Positions 55,163 through 63,374 of a stretch of 64,000 nucleotides of DNA are shown here, in pieces. Each line of letters begins with the position of its first letter. Within the stretch, counting starts at the first letter, position 1. This DNA is from Ovoidimarina sediminis (lineage in GTDB: Bacteria > Pseudomonadota > Alphaproteobacteria > Rhodobacterales > Rhodobacteraceae): NCBI RefSeq assembly GCF_032586175.1, contig NZ_JAWHTE010000005.1, positions 1 to 64,000 of the forward strand, given 5' to 3'. Below the pieces are notes generated by a model, which was given only the letters and a program-made list of their open reading frames with translations, made no database searches and was not told where the DNA came from. The translations under genes were made by a program, and so were the position numbers.

Positions 55163-55747
55163 ATGAGTGCAGAGATCAGGAAGATCGCCGTCTGGATCGA
55201 GGAAACCCACCGCGAAATGGGCCGTCAGATCGTGCCTCCCACCCGCAAGGCCGTCGCCATCGCGGTGATCGCGAACCCCTTCGCCGGGCGCTATGTGGAG
55301 GACCTGACGCCGCTGATGGAGATCGGGGCCGAGCTGGGCGGCCTTCTGGGTGACCGCGCCGTCGATGCGCTCGGGATCAAGCCGAAAGAGGCGCAGAGCT
55401 ACGGCAAATCGGCAATGGTGGGCGAGAACGGCGAGCTTGAACACGCCGCTGCCATCCTGCACCCGAAACTCGGCGCGCCGCTTAGGAAGGCGGTCGAAAG
55501 GGGCGCGGCCCTCGTGCCTTCGTCGAAGAAGATGGGTGGCCCCGGCCAGGATCTCGACGTGCCACTTGGCCACAAGGATGCCGCCTACGTCCGTTCGCAT
55601 TTCGACGGGGTCGAGGTACGGATGAATGATGCGCCGCGTGCCGATGAAATCCTGGTCGCCGTCGCGGTGACAGACAGCGGCCGGCCCCTGCCGCGCGTGG
55701 GTGGGCTGACCCATGACGAGGCGGAAGGCAAGGACGGGCTCAGATGA
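55163..55747 (+). CDS. DUF1185 'amino acid synthesis' family protein
   Basis: A 194-residue soluble protein with the family patterns KIAVWIEETHREMGR, AIAVIANPFAGRYVEDLTPL and a conserved central GKSAMVGENGELEHAAAILHPKLG. GAGGAGGA lies eight bases before the start. The family has no established enzymatic role known to me; members often sit in catabolic gene clusters for nitrogen-containing compounds. ATGA overlap with the MarR gene places it in the same transcript as the hydroxylase and reductase. Confidence 0.75.
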   Translation: MSAEIRKIAVWIEETHREMGRQIVPPTRKAVAIAVIANPFAGRYVEDLTPLMEIGAELGGLLGDRAVDALGIKPKEAQSYGKSAMVGENGELEHAAAILHPKLGAPLRKAVERGAALVPSSKKMGGPGQDLDVPLGHKDAAYVRSHFDGVEVRMNDAPRADEILVAVAVTDSGRPLPRVGGLTHDEAEGKDGLR

Positions 55748-56172
55748 CCGTGGCGCAGGCTGCCGCCTACCGTCTCGACGACCAGGTCGGCTACCTCCTG
55801 CGCCGGGTCAGCCAACGCCATGCCGCCATCTTCCAGGCCGGTGCGCCCGACGGGCTGACGCCGACGCAGTTCGCCGCCCTCGTCCGGCTTGCCGAGGTGG
55901 GGCGCTGTTCGCAGAACCAGCTCGGGCGTCTGACAGCGATGGATGTGGCGACGATCAAGGGCGTCGTCTCGCGGCTCGAGGCCAAGGGGCTCGTCCGCCT
56001 GGCACCCGACCCCGAGGACCGGCGCCGCACGGTGATCACTCTGTCTCCCGAAGCCGATGCGCTAGTACCTGCGCTTTACCGCGCCGGGCACGCGATCACC
56101 GAAGAAACACTCGCTCCGCTCGACGCCCGCGAAAGGCTCACGCTTCTGAAGCTCCTCGACCGCCTCACCTGA
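55744..56172 (+). CDS. MarR family transcriptional regulator
   Basis: A 142-residue winged-helix regulator: helix-turn-helix around residues 60-85 (CSQNQLGRLTAMDVATIKGVVSRLEAKGLV) and wing with DPEDRRRTVITLSPEA. The family represses or activates genes in response to small aromatic ligands. As the last gene of the catabolic operon it probably controls that operon through the paired palindromes at 44511 and 49293. This is inference; no copy of that motif is seen directly before the regulator gene. Confidence 0.88.
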   Translation: MTVAQAAAYRLDDQVGYLLRRVSQRHAAIFQAGAPDGLTPTQFAALVRLAEVGRCSQNQLGRLTAMDVATIKGVVSRLEAKGLVRLAPDPEDRRRTVITLSPEADALVPALYRAGHAITEETLAPLDARERLTLLKLLDRLT

Positions 56173-56212
56173 CAGGCGCTGGTTTCTTTGCCTGGCTCAT
56201 CACTCAAATGAG

Positions 56213-56230
56213 ACCGGCCTTCGCGCCGGT
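56213..56230 (+). terminator. Small hairpin after the MarR gene
   Basis: ACCGGC and GCCGGT pair perfectly around CTTCGC, a stable loop type, 40 bases past the MarR stop and before the ribosome binding site of the next gene. No U-tract follows, so termination would be partial at best. Confidence 0.35.
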
Positions 56231-56272
56231 TCCATGCTAGGCTGATCCAGATCCGCGACGGAGGAGCCGCCC

Positions 56273-57433
56273 ATGCCCAACAACGTCACCCTGCTGATCG
56301 GTACGACCAAGGGCCTGTTCCTCGCCGCCCCGGATCCTTCACGCGAGACTTGGGGCATCACCGGCCCTCTGTGCGGCGGCTGGCCCATCAATCACGCGAT
56401 CGGCGATCCTGCCACGGGGCGGATCTGGGCGGCGGGCGGCGGAGACTGGAACGGGGCCGGCGTCTGGCGGTCAGAGGATGCCGGGGCGACATGGGAACTC
56501 TCCCAACTCGCCCATGGCCAGATGCAGGATTGGATCGCGGAGAATCCCGACGAGGCGACGGCGTTCGGGTTCGAACCGGCGCCGCCCGCGCCCTATACTG
56601 GCGAGGTCACTGCTCTCTGGTCGCTGGGCCGGGCTAATGGCCAACTCTATGCAGGGGCGAAACCCGCGACGCTTTTCGAAAGCCCGGACGGGGGCGAAAG
56701 CTGGTCCCGCGTTGATGCGCTGACCGATCATCCATCCCGCCCCGACTGGCAACCGGGCGGGGCCGGACTCATCCTTCACACCATCGTTCCAGATCCGGAC
56801 GACGCGGCCCGGCTCTGGGTCTCGATCTCGGCCGCGGGCACCTTCGCGACCGAGGACGGCGGGCAAAGCTGGACGCGGCGCAACCGCCGCTCGAATGCCG
56901 GCGCGACAGTGCCCGTGGAACCTGGGCACGACCATGGCGCGGATGTGGGCACTTGCGTGCACAACCTCGTACGCGCGCCCGGCTCGGGGCAGGCGGGTGA
57001 CCTTCTCTATCAGCAGAACCACCACGGCGTGTTTCGAAGCCGCGATGGCGGGCGAAGCTGGGATGATATCTCCGCCGGGCTGCCGTCGACCTTCGGGTTC
57101 CCCATCGCCGTGCACCCGCGCGATCCGGAACGGATCTGGGTTCTGCCGCTCAACGGCGATAGCATCGGGCGTTACCCGCCCGGTGCCTCGGCCGCGGTCT
57201 GGGCTTCGGCGGATGGCGGCACCACCTGGCAGGCAGAGCGCGCGGGTCTGCCGCAATCCGACTGCTACTTCACCGTCCTGCGGCAGGCCATGGCGACCGA
57301 CCACGCTCCCGAAGTCGGTGTTTATTTCGGTACCAACTCGGGCTCCGTCTTCCGCCGAAGTTCCGATGGCGTGTGGGACGAGATCGCCCGCCACCTGCCG
57401 ACGATCCTGTCGGTCGAAACGATGACGGCCTAG
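56273..57433 (+). CDS. Asp-box (BNR) beta-propeller protein
   Basis: A 386-residue protein built of repeats with Asp-box motifs S/T-x-D-x-G-x-x-W: SEDAGATW, SPDGGESW, TEDGGQSW, SRDGGRSW and SADGGTTW. It is therefore a six- or seven-bladed propeller of the WD40/YVTN/BNR-like type, without signal peptide. Sialidase catalytic residues (Arg triad, FRIP) are not evident. Glycosyl hydrolase-like proteins of this kind are common and uncharacterised. GGAGGAG precedes the start by seven bases. Its last four bases overlap the end of the convergent prpE. Confidence 0.8.
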   Translation: MPNNVTLLIGTTKGLFLAAPDPSRETWGITGPLCGGWPINHAIGDPATGRIWAAGGGDWNGAGVWRSEDAGATWELSQLAHGQMQDWIAENPDEATAFGFEPAPPAPYTGEVTALWSLGRANGQLYAGAKPATLFESPDGGESWSRVDALTDHPSRPDWQPGGAGLILHTIVPDPDDAARLWVSISAAGTFATEDGGQSWTRRNRRSNAGATVPVEPGHDHGADVGTCVHNLVRAPGSGQAGDLLYQQNHHGVFRSRDGGRSWDDISAGLPSTFGFPIAVHPRDPERIWVLPLNGDSIGRYPPGASAAVWASADGGTTWQAERAGLPQSDCYFTVLRQAMATDHAPEVGVYFGTNSGSVFRRSSDGVWDEIARHLPTILSVETMTA

Positions 57434-59322
57434 CCGGCGGCGTAACCGAGGCCCTTCAGCGCCTCCCGGATCTCATCCAGGATCGCCGGGTCGTCGATCG
57501 TGGCCGGCATCTTGAATTCCTTTCCATCCGCGATGTTCACCATCGTTCCGCGCAGGATCTTGCCCGACCGGGTTTTGGGCAACCGGTCTACCACACAGGC
57601 GAGCTTGAAGGCCGCCACCGGGCCGATCTGGTCGCGGACGCGCTTCACGCATTCGCTGACGATCTCGGCCTCATCCCGGTCCGTTCCGGAATTCAGGCAA
57701 AGGAAACCAAGCGGCAACTGACCCTTGAGCTGATCGGTCACCCCGATCACCGCGCATTCCGCCACATCCGGATGACCGGCCAGAACCTCCTCCATCGCAC
57801 CTGTCGACAGTCGATGGCCCGCGACGTTGATCACGTCATCGGTCCGGGCCATGATGTAAAGGTAGCCGTCTTCGTCGATATACCCCGCATCCCCGGTCTC
57901 ATAGTACCCCGGGAAATGCTCGAGATAGCTCTTCCGATACCGCGCCTCGGCATTCCAGAGTGTGGGAAGCGTGCCTGGCGGCAGCGGCAGCTTCACCGCG
58001 ATCGCGCCCAGCGTTCCAGGCTCCACTGGGTGCCCGTCTTCGCCCAGAATCTGTACGTCCCAGCCCGGCATCGGCACGGCGGGAGAGCCAAGCTTTACCG
58101 GAAGCTTCTCGATCCCCATCGGGTTCGCGGCGATGGCAAATCCGGTTTCGGTTTGCCACCAGTGATCGATTACCGGCACGCCAAGCTTCTCGGCGGCCCA
58201 TTCGATGGTGTCGGGATCGGCCCGTTCACCAGCGAGGAACAACGCCTTTAGCGACGAGGTGTCGTAACGCGCCAGGAATTCGCCCTTCGGATCCTCGCGC
58301 TTGATTGCTCGAAAGGCCGTGGGCGCGGTGAAAAGGACCTTCACTTCATGGTCGTCGATCACCCGCCAGAACGTGCCCGCGTCCGGTGTGCCCACTGGCT
58401 TGCCCTCGAACACGATCGTGGTGCAGCCATAGATCAGCGGCGCATAACAGATATAGCTGTGGCCGACGACCCAGCCCACATCCGACGCGGCCCAGTACAC
58501 ATCGCCCGGCGCCACGTCATAGATGTTCTTCATCGTCCAGTTCAGCGCCACGAGGTGACCGGCGGTGGGACGGACGACGCCCTTGGGCTGGCCCGTGGTG
58601 CCTGAAGTATAAAGGATATAGGCCGGGTGATTGCCCGCGACCGGCATGCAGTCGGCCGGCTCCACCCCGTATTGAAAGGCGTGCCAGTCGAAATCGCGGC
58701 CCTCTTCCAGGTGCGCCACCTCCTGCTCGCGCTGGAAGATCACGCAGAATTCGGGCTTGTGGCTTGCAGCCTCTATCGCACCATCCAGAAGTGGCTTGTA
58801 GTGCACGACGCGCCCCGGCTCGATCCCGCAGGAAGCCGCGATGATGCACTTGGGCAGGGCATCGTCGATCCGCACCGCAAGCTCATGCGCGGCAAAGCCC
58901 CCAAACACGACCGAATGGATGGCCCCGAGCCGTGCGCAGGCCAGCATCGCCTCAAGCGCTTCGGGCACCATCGGCATGTAAATGATGACGCGATCGCCTT
59001 TCTCCACACCCTTGGCCCGAAGCGCGCCCGCAAGCGAGGCAACGCGGTCGCGCAGTTCGGAATAGGTGACGGTGTGCTTGGTATGCGTTACCGGGCTGTC
59101 ATAGATGATCGCCGGTCGCGCCCCGTTCCCGGCCTCCACGTGCCGGTCGACCGCATTCCAGCAGGTGTTCACCTCCGCATCGACGAACCATTCGAAAAGC
59201 GGCGCGTTCTCGGCGAACAGTGCCCGGCTCGGCGATTTTACCCAGTCGATCTCTTCGGCGGCGGTCATCCAGAATGCTTCTGGATCAGCCTTCCAGTCTG
59301 CGTAGACCTCGCGGTAGCCCAT
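57430..59322 (-). CDS. prpE: Propionyl-CoA synthetase
   Basis: A 630-residue AMP-forming acyl-CoA ligase activating propionate (and probably acetate). The N-terminus MGYREVYADWKADPEAFW is characteristic of PrpE. YTSGTTGQPKG is the P-loop, GWVVGHSYICYAPL follows, and MARTDDVINVAGHRLS contains the hinge Asp. LPKTRSGKILRGTM holds the catalytic Lys that is acetylated in this family. The start at 59322 is set by the family N-terminus; GGGGGAG lies ten bases upstream. A long in-frame extension upstream is not conserved-looking and was excluded. Confidence 0.92.
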   Translation of the reverse strand: MGYREVYADWKADPEAFWMTAAEEIDWVKSPSRALFAENAPLFEWFVDAEVNTCWNAVDRHVEAGNGARPAIIYDSPVTHTKHTVTYSELRDRVASLAGALRAKGVEKGDRVIIYMPMVPEALEAMLACARLGAIHSVVFGGFAAHELAVRIDDALPKCIIAASCGIEPGRVVHYKPLLDGAIEAASHKPEFCVIFQREQEVAHLEEGRDFDWHAFQYGVEPADCMPVAGNHPAYILYTSGTTGQPKGVVRPTAGHLVALNWTMKNIYDVAPGDVYWAASDVGWVVGHSYICYAPLIYGCTTIVFEGKPVGTPDAGTFWRVIDDHEVKVLFTAPTAFRAIKREDPKGEFLARYDTSSLKALFLAGERADPDTIEWAAEKLGVPVIDHWWQTETGFAIAANPMGIEKLPVKLGSPAVPMPGWDVQILGEDGHPVEPGTLGAIAVKLPLPPGTLPTLWNAEARYRKSYLEHFPGYYETGDAGYIDEDGYLYIMARTDDVINVAGHRLSTGAMEEVLAGHPDVAECAVIGVTDQLKGQLPLGFLCLNSGTDRDEAEIVSECVKRVRDQIGPVAAFKLACVVDRLPKTRSGKILRGTMVNIADGKEFKMPATIDDPAILDEIREALKGLGYAAG

Positions 59323-59645
59323 GGTGGTGATACTCCCCCTCGTTGCATGCGTGTTTTGGCGGCAAGACCACCGGATCGCAAGACGCTCTGGCCCAGGCGG
59401 CGGGGGATTTCCCTGACCTGGATCAATCATTCGCTTGCTCTTTTCCACAGGCGCGGTATGAGTGCGCGCGAGCGACGCGTTTTCGGGCGTTCGCGGCTTC
59501 AAAGGTGGTCGCCGTCTCGGGCGATAAGAAACGAGCCTGGCGAGAGCCGGGCAAAGCCTCCACCCCGCGCCGTCGGTCCCTCCCGCCGGCGCGGTTTTTC
59601 TAGGGGCCATGGCCCCCAGAGGCACTCAGATCTTAGGTCAGAACG
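59323..59645. other. Intergenic region upstream of prpE
   Basis: About 320 bases between the prpE start and the terminator of the DUF1127 gene, both on the minus strand. It should contain the prpE promoter, but I could not assign boxes. No supportable coding frame or repeat was seen. Confidence 0.4.
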
Positions 59646-59669
59646 AAAAAGGCGCCCGGTCGGGGCGCC
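59646..59669 (-). terminator. Rho-independent terminator of the DUF1127 gene
   Basis: GGCGCCC and GGGCGCC (59651-59657 and 59663-59669) form a 7-bp stem with a 5-base loop, followed on the minus strand by a run of five T (59646-59650 read in reverse). It lies 44 bases past the stop of the small DUF1127 gene and has the right polarity for it. Confidence 0.85.
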
Positions 59670-59712
59670 TGTTCCTGATTGCGGTTCTGTCCGGGTCCTG
59701 AAGACCGGCGCC

Positions 59713-59907
59713 TCAGCGGCGGGTCAGCCGGTCGATGTCGCCGCGAACGAGACCGATGTCGTCCAGCTCGTGATCGCTCAGCATTGAAAGTGCCTTGCGG
59801 GTCGCACGGTCGTCTTTCCACGTGAGAAAACGGTTGACGAGCTCGGCCAGACGCTCCCCGAAGGAGTGTCCGCCGGTCGACTGGCGGGTGATGTCATAGA
59901 TGGCCAT
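59713..59907 (-). CDS. DUF1127 domain small protein
   Basis: A 64-residue protein with a YjiS/DUF1127 core: ERLAELVNRFLTWKDDRATR then LSMLSDHELDDIGLVRGDI, ending in basic residues. In related alphaproteobacteria DUF1127 proteins have been linked to phosphate, carbon or RNA-turnover regulation; the role here is unknown. The start at 59907 has AAAGGAA at ideal spacing; a longer upstream reading is unlikely. A strong intrinsic terminator follows. Confidence 0.88.
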   Translation of the reverse strand: MAIYDITRQSTGGHSFGERLAELVNRFLTWKDDRATRKALSMLSDHELDDIGLVRGDIDRLTRR

Positions 59908-60218
59908 TGCGCGTTCCTTTTGAACTTGGCGGTGTGTCTGTATCGTGTTCGATTGGCCGCAGTTAATCGTCGTTATGGGTTGCCGCAAGCGGGGAAACTG
60001 CATGTCCGATATGCATTGCCGGCATAACTCGTGATCACGGTTAAGTGTCTATAAAAACGCCGTTAATCGGGATCGGGAGAAGGGTGAATTCCGCCATTTC
60101 GCGGCCTGAATGCGACCTCTGGTCCGGCCCGGGTTCCCACGGCCCCATTCACTATTCCTTGGCAGATGTTCACTTTTCGTGCTAGTCCGTCCGAAAAGGC
60201 AAGACAGGCAGGTCAGGC
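59908..60218. other. Divergent intergenic region, DUF1127 gene and ruvC
   Basis: About 310 bases containing the promoters of the leftward DUF1127 gene and the rightward ruvCAB operon. GTTAATCG occurs twice (near 59963 and 60062). An AT-rich CTATAAAAA lies near 60049. No coding frame is supportable and no confident -35/-10 pair was assigned. Confidence 0.4.
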
Positions 60219-60728
60219 ATGCGGGTTCTGGGCATCGATCCCGGTCTCCGGGCGCTAGGATGGGGCGTCATCGAGATGGACGGCACGCGCCTGTCCCATA
60301 TCGCCAACGGCATCTGCCGGTCGGGCGAGGGGCCGCTGGCCGGACGGCTTCTGTCCCTCTACCGCGAACTTTCCGATATCGTGGCCCGCTTCACGCCTGA
60401 TGCGGCGGCGGTCGAACAGACCTTCGTCAACCGCGACGGGGCGGCCACGCTGAAGCTCGGCCAGGCGCGCGGCATCGCCCTTCTCGTTCCGGCGGAAGCG
60501 GGGATCGAGGTGGGCGAATACGCCCCCAACGCGGTCAAGAAGACGGTGGTGGGGGTGGGGCACGCCGACAAGCGGCAGGTCGCCCACATGGTGAAGATGC
60601 AGCTTCCGGGTGCCGATCTTGCCGGGCCCGACGCGGCGGATGCGCTTGCGATCGCGATCTGCCACGCGTTTCACCTCCAGACGGCGCGCGCCACGGCGCG
60701 GGCGGAACTGAAGGTGCGCGCGTCATGA
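60219..60728 (+). CDS. ruvC: Holliday junction resolvase RuvC
   Basis: A 169-residue endonuclease that cuts Holliday junctions. Catalytic acidic residues are visible: Asp in LGIDPGLRALGWG (residue 6), Glu in AAVEQTFVN, and the Asp pair in GPDAADALAIAICHAF. Full length for the family. ATGA overlap with ruvA, giving the usual alphaproteobacterial ruvCAB operon. Confidence 0.95.
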   Translation: MRVLGIDPGLRALGWGVIEMDGTRLSHIANGICRSGEGPLAGRLLSLYRELSDIVARFTPDAAAVEQTFVNRDGAATLKLGQARGIALLVPAEAGIEVGEYAPNAVKKTVVGVGHADKRQVAHMVKMQLPGADLAGPDAADALAIAICHAFHLQTARATARAELKVRAS

Positions 60729-61396
60729 TCGGGCGTCTGGCAGGCCGGATCGACTATCGCGGCAGCGATCACGTGCTGATCGATGTGGGCGGCGTGGGCT
60801 ATATCGTCCACGTCTCCGAACGTACGCTTGCGGCCCTGCCCGGTACGGGCGAGGCCGCGGCGCTCTATACCGATCTTCTGGTGCGCGAGGATCTGTTGCA
60901 GCTTTTCGGCTTCACCACACTCGTCGAAAAGGAATGGCACCGGCTGCTGATGAGCGTTCAGGGCATCGGGGCGAAGGCCTCCATGGCGATCCTCGGCACG
61001 CTTGGCGCCGACGGTGTAAGCCGCGCCATCGCTCTGGGCGACTGGGCGGCGGTCAAGGCTGCGCCCGGAGTGGGGCCGAAGATCGCGCAGCGTGTGGTGA
61101 ACGAGTTGAAGGACAAGGCACCCACGGTCATGGCCATGGGGGGCACGGGCGACCCGATCCTCGACACGGCGCCGCGCGCCGCGACCCCGTCCGGTCCGGA
61201 CACGCCCCCCACAAGATCGGCGCCCTCCCGCCCGGCGGGCTCGGCGCAGGCCGACGCTCTCTCGGCGCTCACGAATCTCGGTTACGGCCCGGGCGAAGCG
61301 GCCTCTGCCGTCGCAACCGCCGCGGGCGAAGCGCCCGAGGCCACGGCGGAAGAGCTCATCCGCACCGCATTGCGCCTTCTGGCGCCGAAGGGGTAG
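60725..61396 (+). CDS. ruvA: Holliday junction branch-migration protein RuvA
   Basis: A 223-residue junction-binding protein. The N-terminal OB domain starts MIGRLAGRIDYRG and VHVSERTLAALPG. Helix-hairpin-helix motifs are GIGAKASMAILGTLG and APGVGPKIAQRVVNELKDK. The C-terminal RuvB-contact domain (LSALTNLGYGPGEAASAV) follows a long Pro/Thr/Ala linker. It overlaps ruvC by four bases and precedes ruvB by three. Confidence 0.95.
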   Translation: MIGRLAGRIDYRGSDHVLIDVGGVGYIVHVSERTLAALPGTGEAAALYTDLLVREDLLQLFGFTTLVEKEWHRLLMSVQGIGAKASMAILGTLGADGVSRAIALGDWAAVKAAPGVGPKIAQRVVNELKDKAPTVMAMGGTGDPILDTAPRAATPSGPDTPPTRSAPSRPAGSAQADALSALTNLGYGPGEAASAVATAAGEAPEATAEELIRTALRLLAPKG

Positions 61397-61399
61397 GGC

Positions 61400-62428
61400 A
61401 TGACAGAGCCCGATCCCACGCTCCGCCCAGAGCCGCGCCCCGAAGACACCGACCGCGCGCTTCGCCCCCAGATGCTCGACGATTTCATCGGGCAGGCCGA
61501 GGCCCGCGCCAACCTGCGCGTCTTCATCGAAAGTGCTCGGCGCCGGGGCGAGGCGATGGATCACACGCTGTTCCACGGCCCCCCCGGCCTCGGCAAGACG
61601 ACGCTCGCCCAGATCCTCGCCCGCGAGCTTGGCGTGGGCTTCCGCATGACCTCGGGGCCGGTCCTCGCCAAGGCGGGCGATCTCGCCGCGATCCTCACCA
61701 ATCTCGAAGCCCGCGACGTTCTCTTCATCGACGAGATCCACCGCCTGAACCCGGCGGTGGAAGAGGTGCTCTACCCCGCGCTCGAGGACTTCGAGCTTGA
61801 TCTGGTCATCGGCGAGGGCCCCGCCGCCCGCACGGTCCGGATCGAGCTTCAGCCCTTCACCCTTGTCGGCGCCACCACGCGTCTCGGTCTTCTGACCACG
61901 CCCTTGCGCGACCGGTTCGGCATTCCGACCCGGCTTCAGTTCTATTCCGAGGACGAGCTGCACCAGATCGTCGCCCGCAGCGCGCGGCTTCTCAACGTCG
62001 ATGCCGACGAGGCGGGCATCCGAGAGATCGCCAAGCGCGCCCGCGGCACCCCCCGGATCGCGGGCCGCCTTCTCCGCCGGGTCGTCGATTTCGCGCTGGT
62101 GGAGGCCGGGGGAAAGCTCGACCGCAGGGTGGCGGACGGGGCGCTCACGCGGCTCGGGGTCGACGCGCGCGGGCTCGACGGGGCCGACCGCCGCTACCTC
62201 ACGCTGATCGCGGAACACTACCAGGGTGGGCCGGTGGGGGTGGAAACGCTGTCGGCCGCCCTGTCAGAGGCACGCGACGCCATCGAGGAAGTGATCGAAC
62301 CCTACCTTCTCCAGCAGGGCTTCATCCAGCGCACCCCGCGGGGCCGGATGCTGACCGCGGGCGCCTGGCGGCACCTAGGCCTCGCCCCGCCGGACCGGCC
62401 GGGGCAGGAGGATATGTTCGAGAAGTAG
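61400..62428 (+). CDS. ruvB: Holliday junction branch-migration helicase RuvB
   Basis: A 342-residue AAA+ motor. LRPQMLDDFIGQAEARANL opens it; GPPGLGKTTLAQI is Walker A, FIDEIHRLNPAVEE is Walker B, GATTRLGLLTTPLRDRFG is sensor 1 and the Arg finger region, and RTPRGRMLT in the winged-helix C-terminus is characteristic. Full length. Last gene of the ruv operon. Confidence 0.96.
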   Translation: MTEPDPTLRPEPRPEDTDRALRPQMLDDFIGQAEARANLRVFIESARRRGEAMDHTLFHGPPGLGKTTLAQILARELGVGFRMTSGPVLAKAGDLAAILTNLEARDVLFIDEIHRLNPAVEEVLYPALEDFELDLVIGEGPAARTVRIELQPFTLVGATTRLGLLTTPLRDRFGIPTRLQFYSEDELHQIVARSARLLNVDADEAGIREIAKRARGTPRIAGRLLRRVVDFALVEAGGKLDRRVADGALTRLGVDARGLDGADRRYLTLIAEHYQGGPVGVETLSAALSEARDAIEEVIEPYLLQQGFIQRTPRGRMLTAGAWRHLGLAPPDRPGQEDMFEK

Positions 62429-62458
62429 GGACCGGGAGGCAAGCACCTCTGGTCGCTG

Positions 62459-63316
62459 TCATGCCCAAGGCCCCCTCTGCACCTCACCCGCCATCTCGCG
62501 CAGCTTCGCGATCCGGATCTCTGTCGGCGGATGGGTCGAGAACAGCTTGTCATGGGAAAATGCATGCAGCGGGTTGATGATGAACATATGAGCCGTCGCC
62601 GGGGAACGTTCTGCGCTGTCCATGTCGATCCCTGCCGCGAAGCGCTGAATCTTCTGAAGCGCGGAGGCGAGCCAAAGGGGCTGGCGGCAGATTTCGGCAC
62701 CCACCCGGTCCGCCTCGTATTCCCGCGTCCGGCTGATCGCCATCTGCACGATCGCCGCCGCCAGCGGCGCAAGAATGATCGTGGCCAGAAGCCCGATATA
62801 GCCCAGCGGATTGTCCCGCCCCCCACGGAAGAAGAACGCGAAATTCGTCAGTACCCCGATTGCGCCCGCGAGCGTCGCGGTGATCGTCATCAGAAGCGTG
62901 TCGCGGTTCTTGATATGCGCCAGTTCATGCGCCATCACGCCCGCAATCTCTTCGCGGCTGAGCCGCCTTAAAAGGCCCGTCGTCGCCGCCACCGCCGCGT
63001 TCTGCGGGTTGCGGCCCGTGGCAAAGGCGTTCGGCTGATCGGTGTCGATGATATAGACGCGGGGCAAGGGCAGATCGGCATTTTCGGCCAGATCGGCCAC
63101 GAGTTCCACGAAATCGGGCGCTTCCGCCGCACTCACCTCGCGGGCGTTGTGCATCCTCAGCACCATCTTGTCCGACGACCAGAAGGCAAACAGATTCATC
63201 CCCGCCGCGATCACCAGCGCAATCACAAGCCCCGACTCTCCGCCGATCGTCAGCCCCACGACGCCGAAGATCGCGGTCATCCCGGCGAGAAGTATTGCAG
63301 TCCGCACTAACGCCAT
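62459..63316 (-). CDS. htpX: Zinc metalloprotease HtpX
   Basis: A 285-residue inner-membrane M48 protease involved in membrane-protein quality control. Two N-terminal membrane segments, NAFATGRNPQNAAVAAT, the zinc site HELAH with the third ligand in SRTREYEADRVGA, and two further membrane segments between them. The C-terminal FSTHPPTEIRIAKLREMA is typical. AGGAGGT lies five bases before the ATG. Converges with ruvB. Confidence 0.94.
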   Translation of the reverse strand: MALVRTAILLAGMTAIFGVVGLTIGGESGLVIALVIAAGMNLFAFWSSDKMVLRMHNAREVSAAEAPDFVELVADLAENADLPLPRVYIIDTDQPNAFATGRNPQNAAVAATTGLLRRLSREEIAGVMAHELAHIKNRDTLLMTITATLAGAIGVLTNFAFFFRGGRDNPLGYIGLLATIILAPLAAAIVQMAISRTREYEADRVGAEICRQPLWLASALQKIQRFAAGIDMDSAERSPATAHMFIINPLHAFSHDKLFSTHPPTEIRIAKLREMAGEVQRGPWA

Positions 63317-63374
63317 CGCACACCTCCTGCTTCCAGTAATGTGGAGTGCGGCAGGTGTTCCGCAAGGGAGCGGT

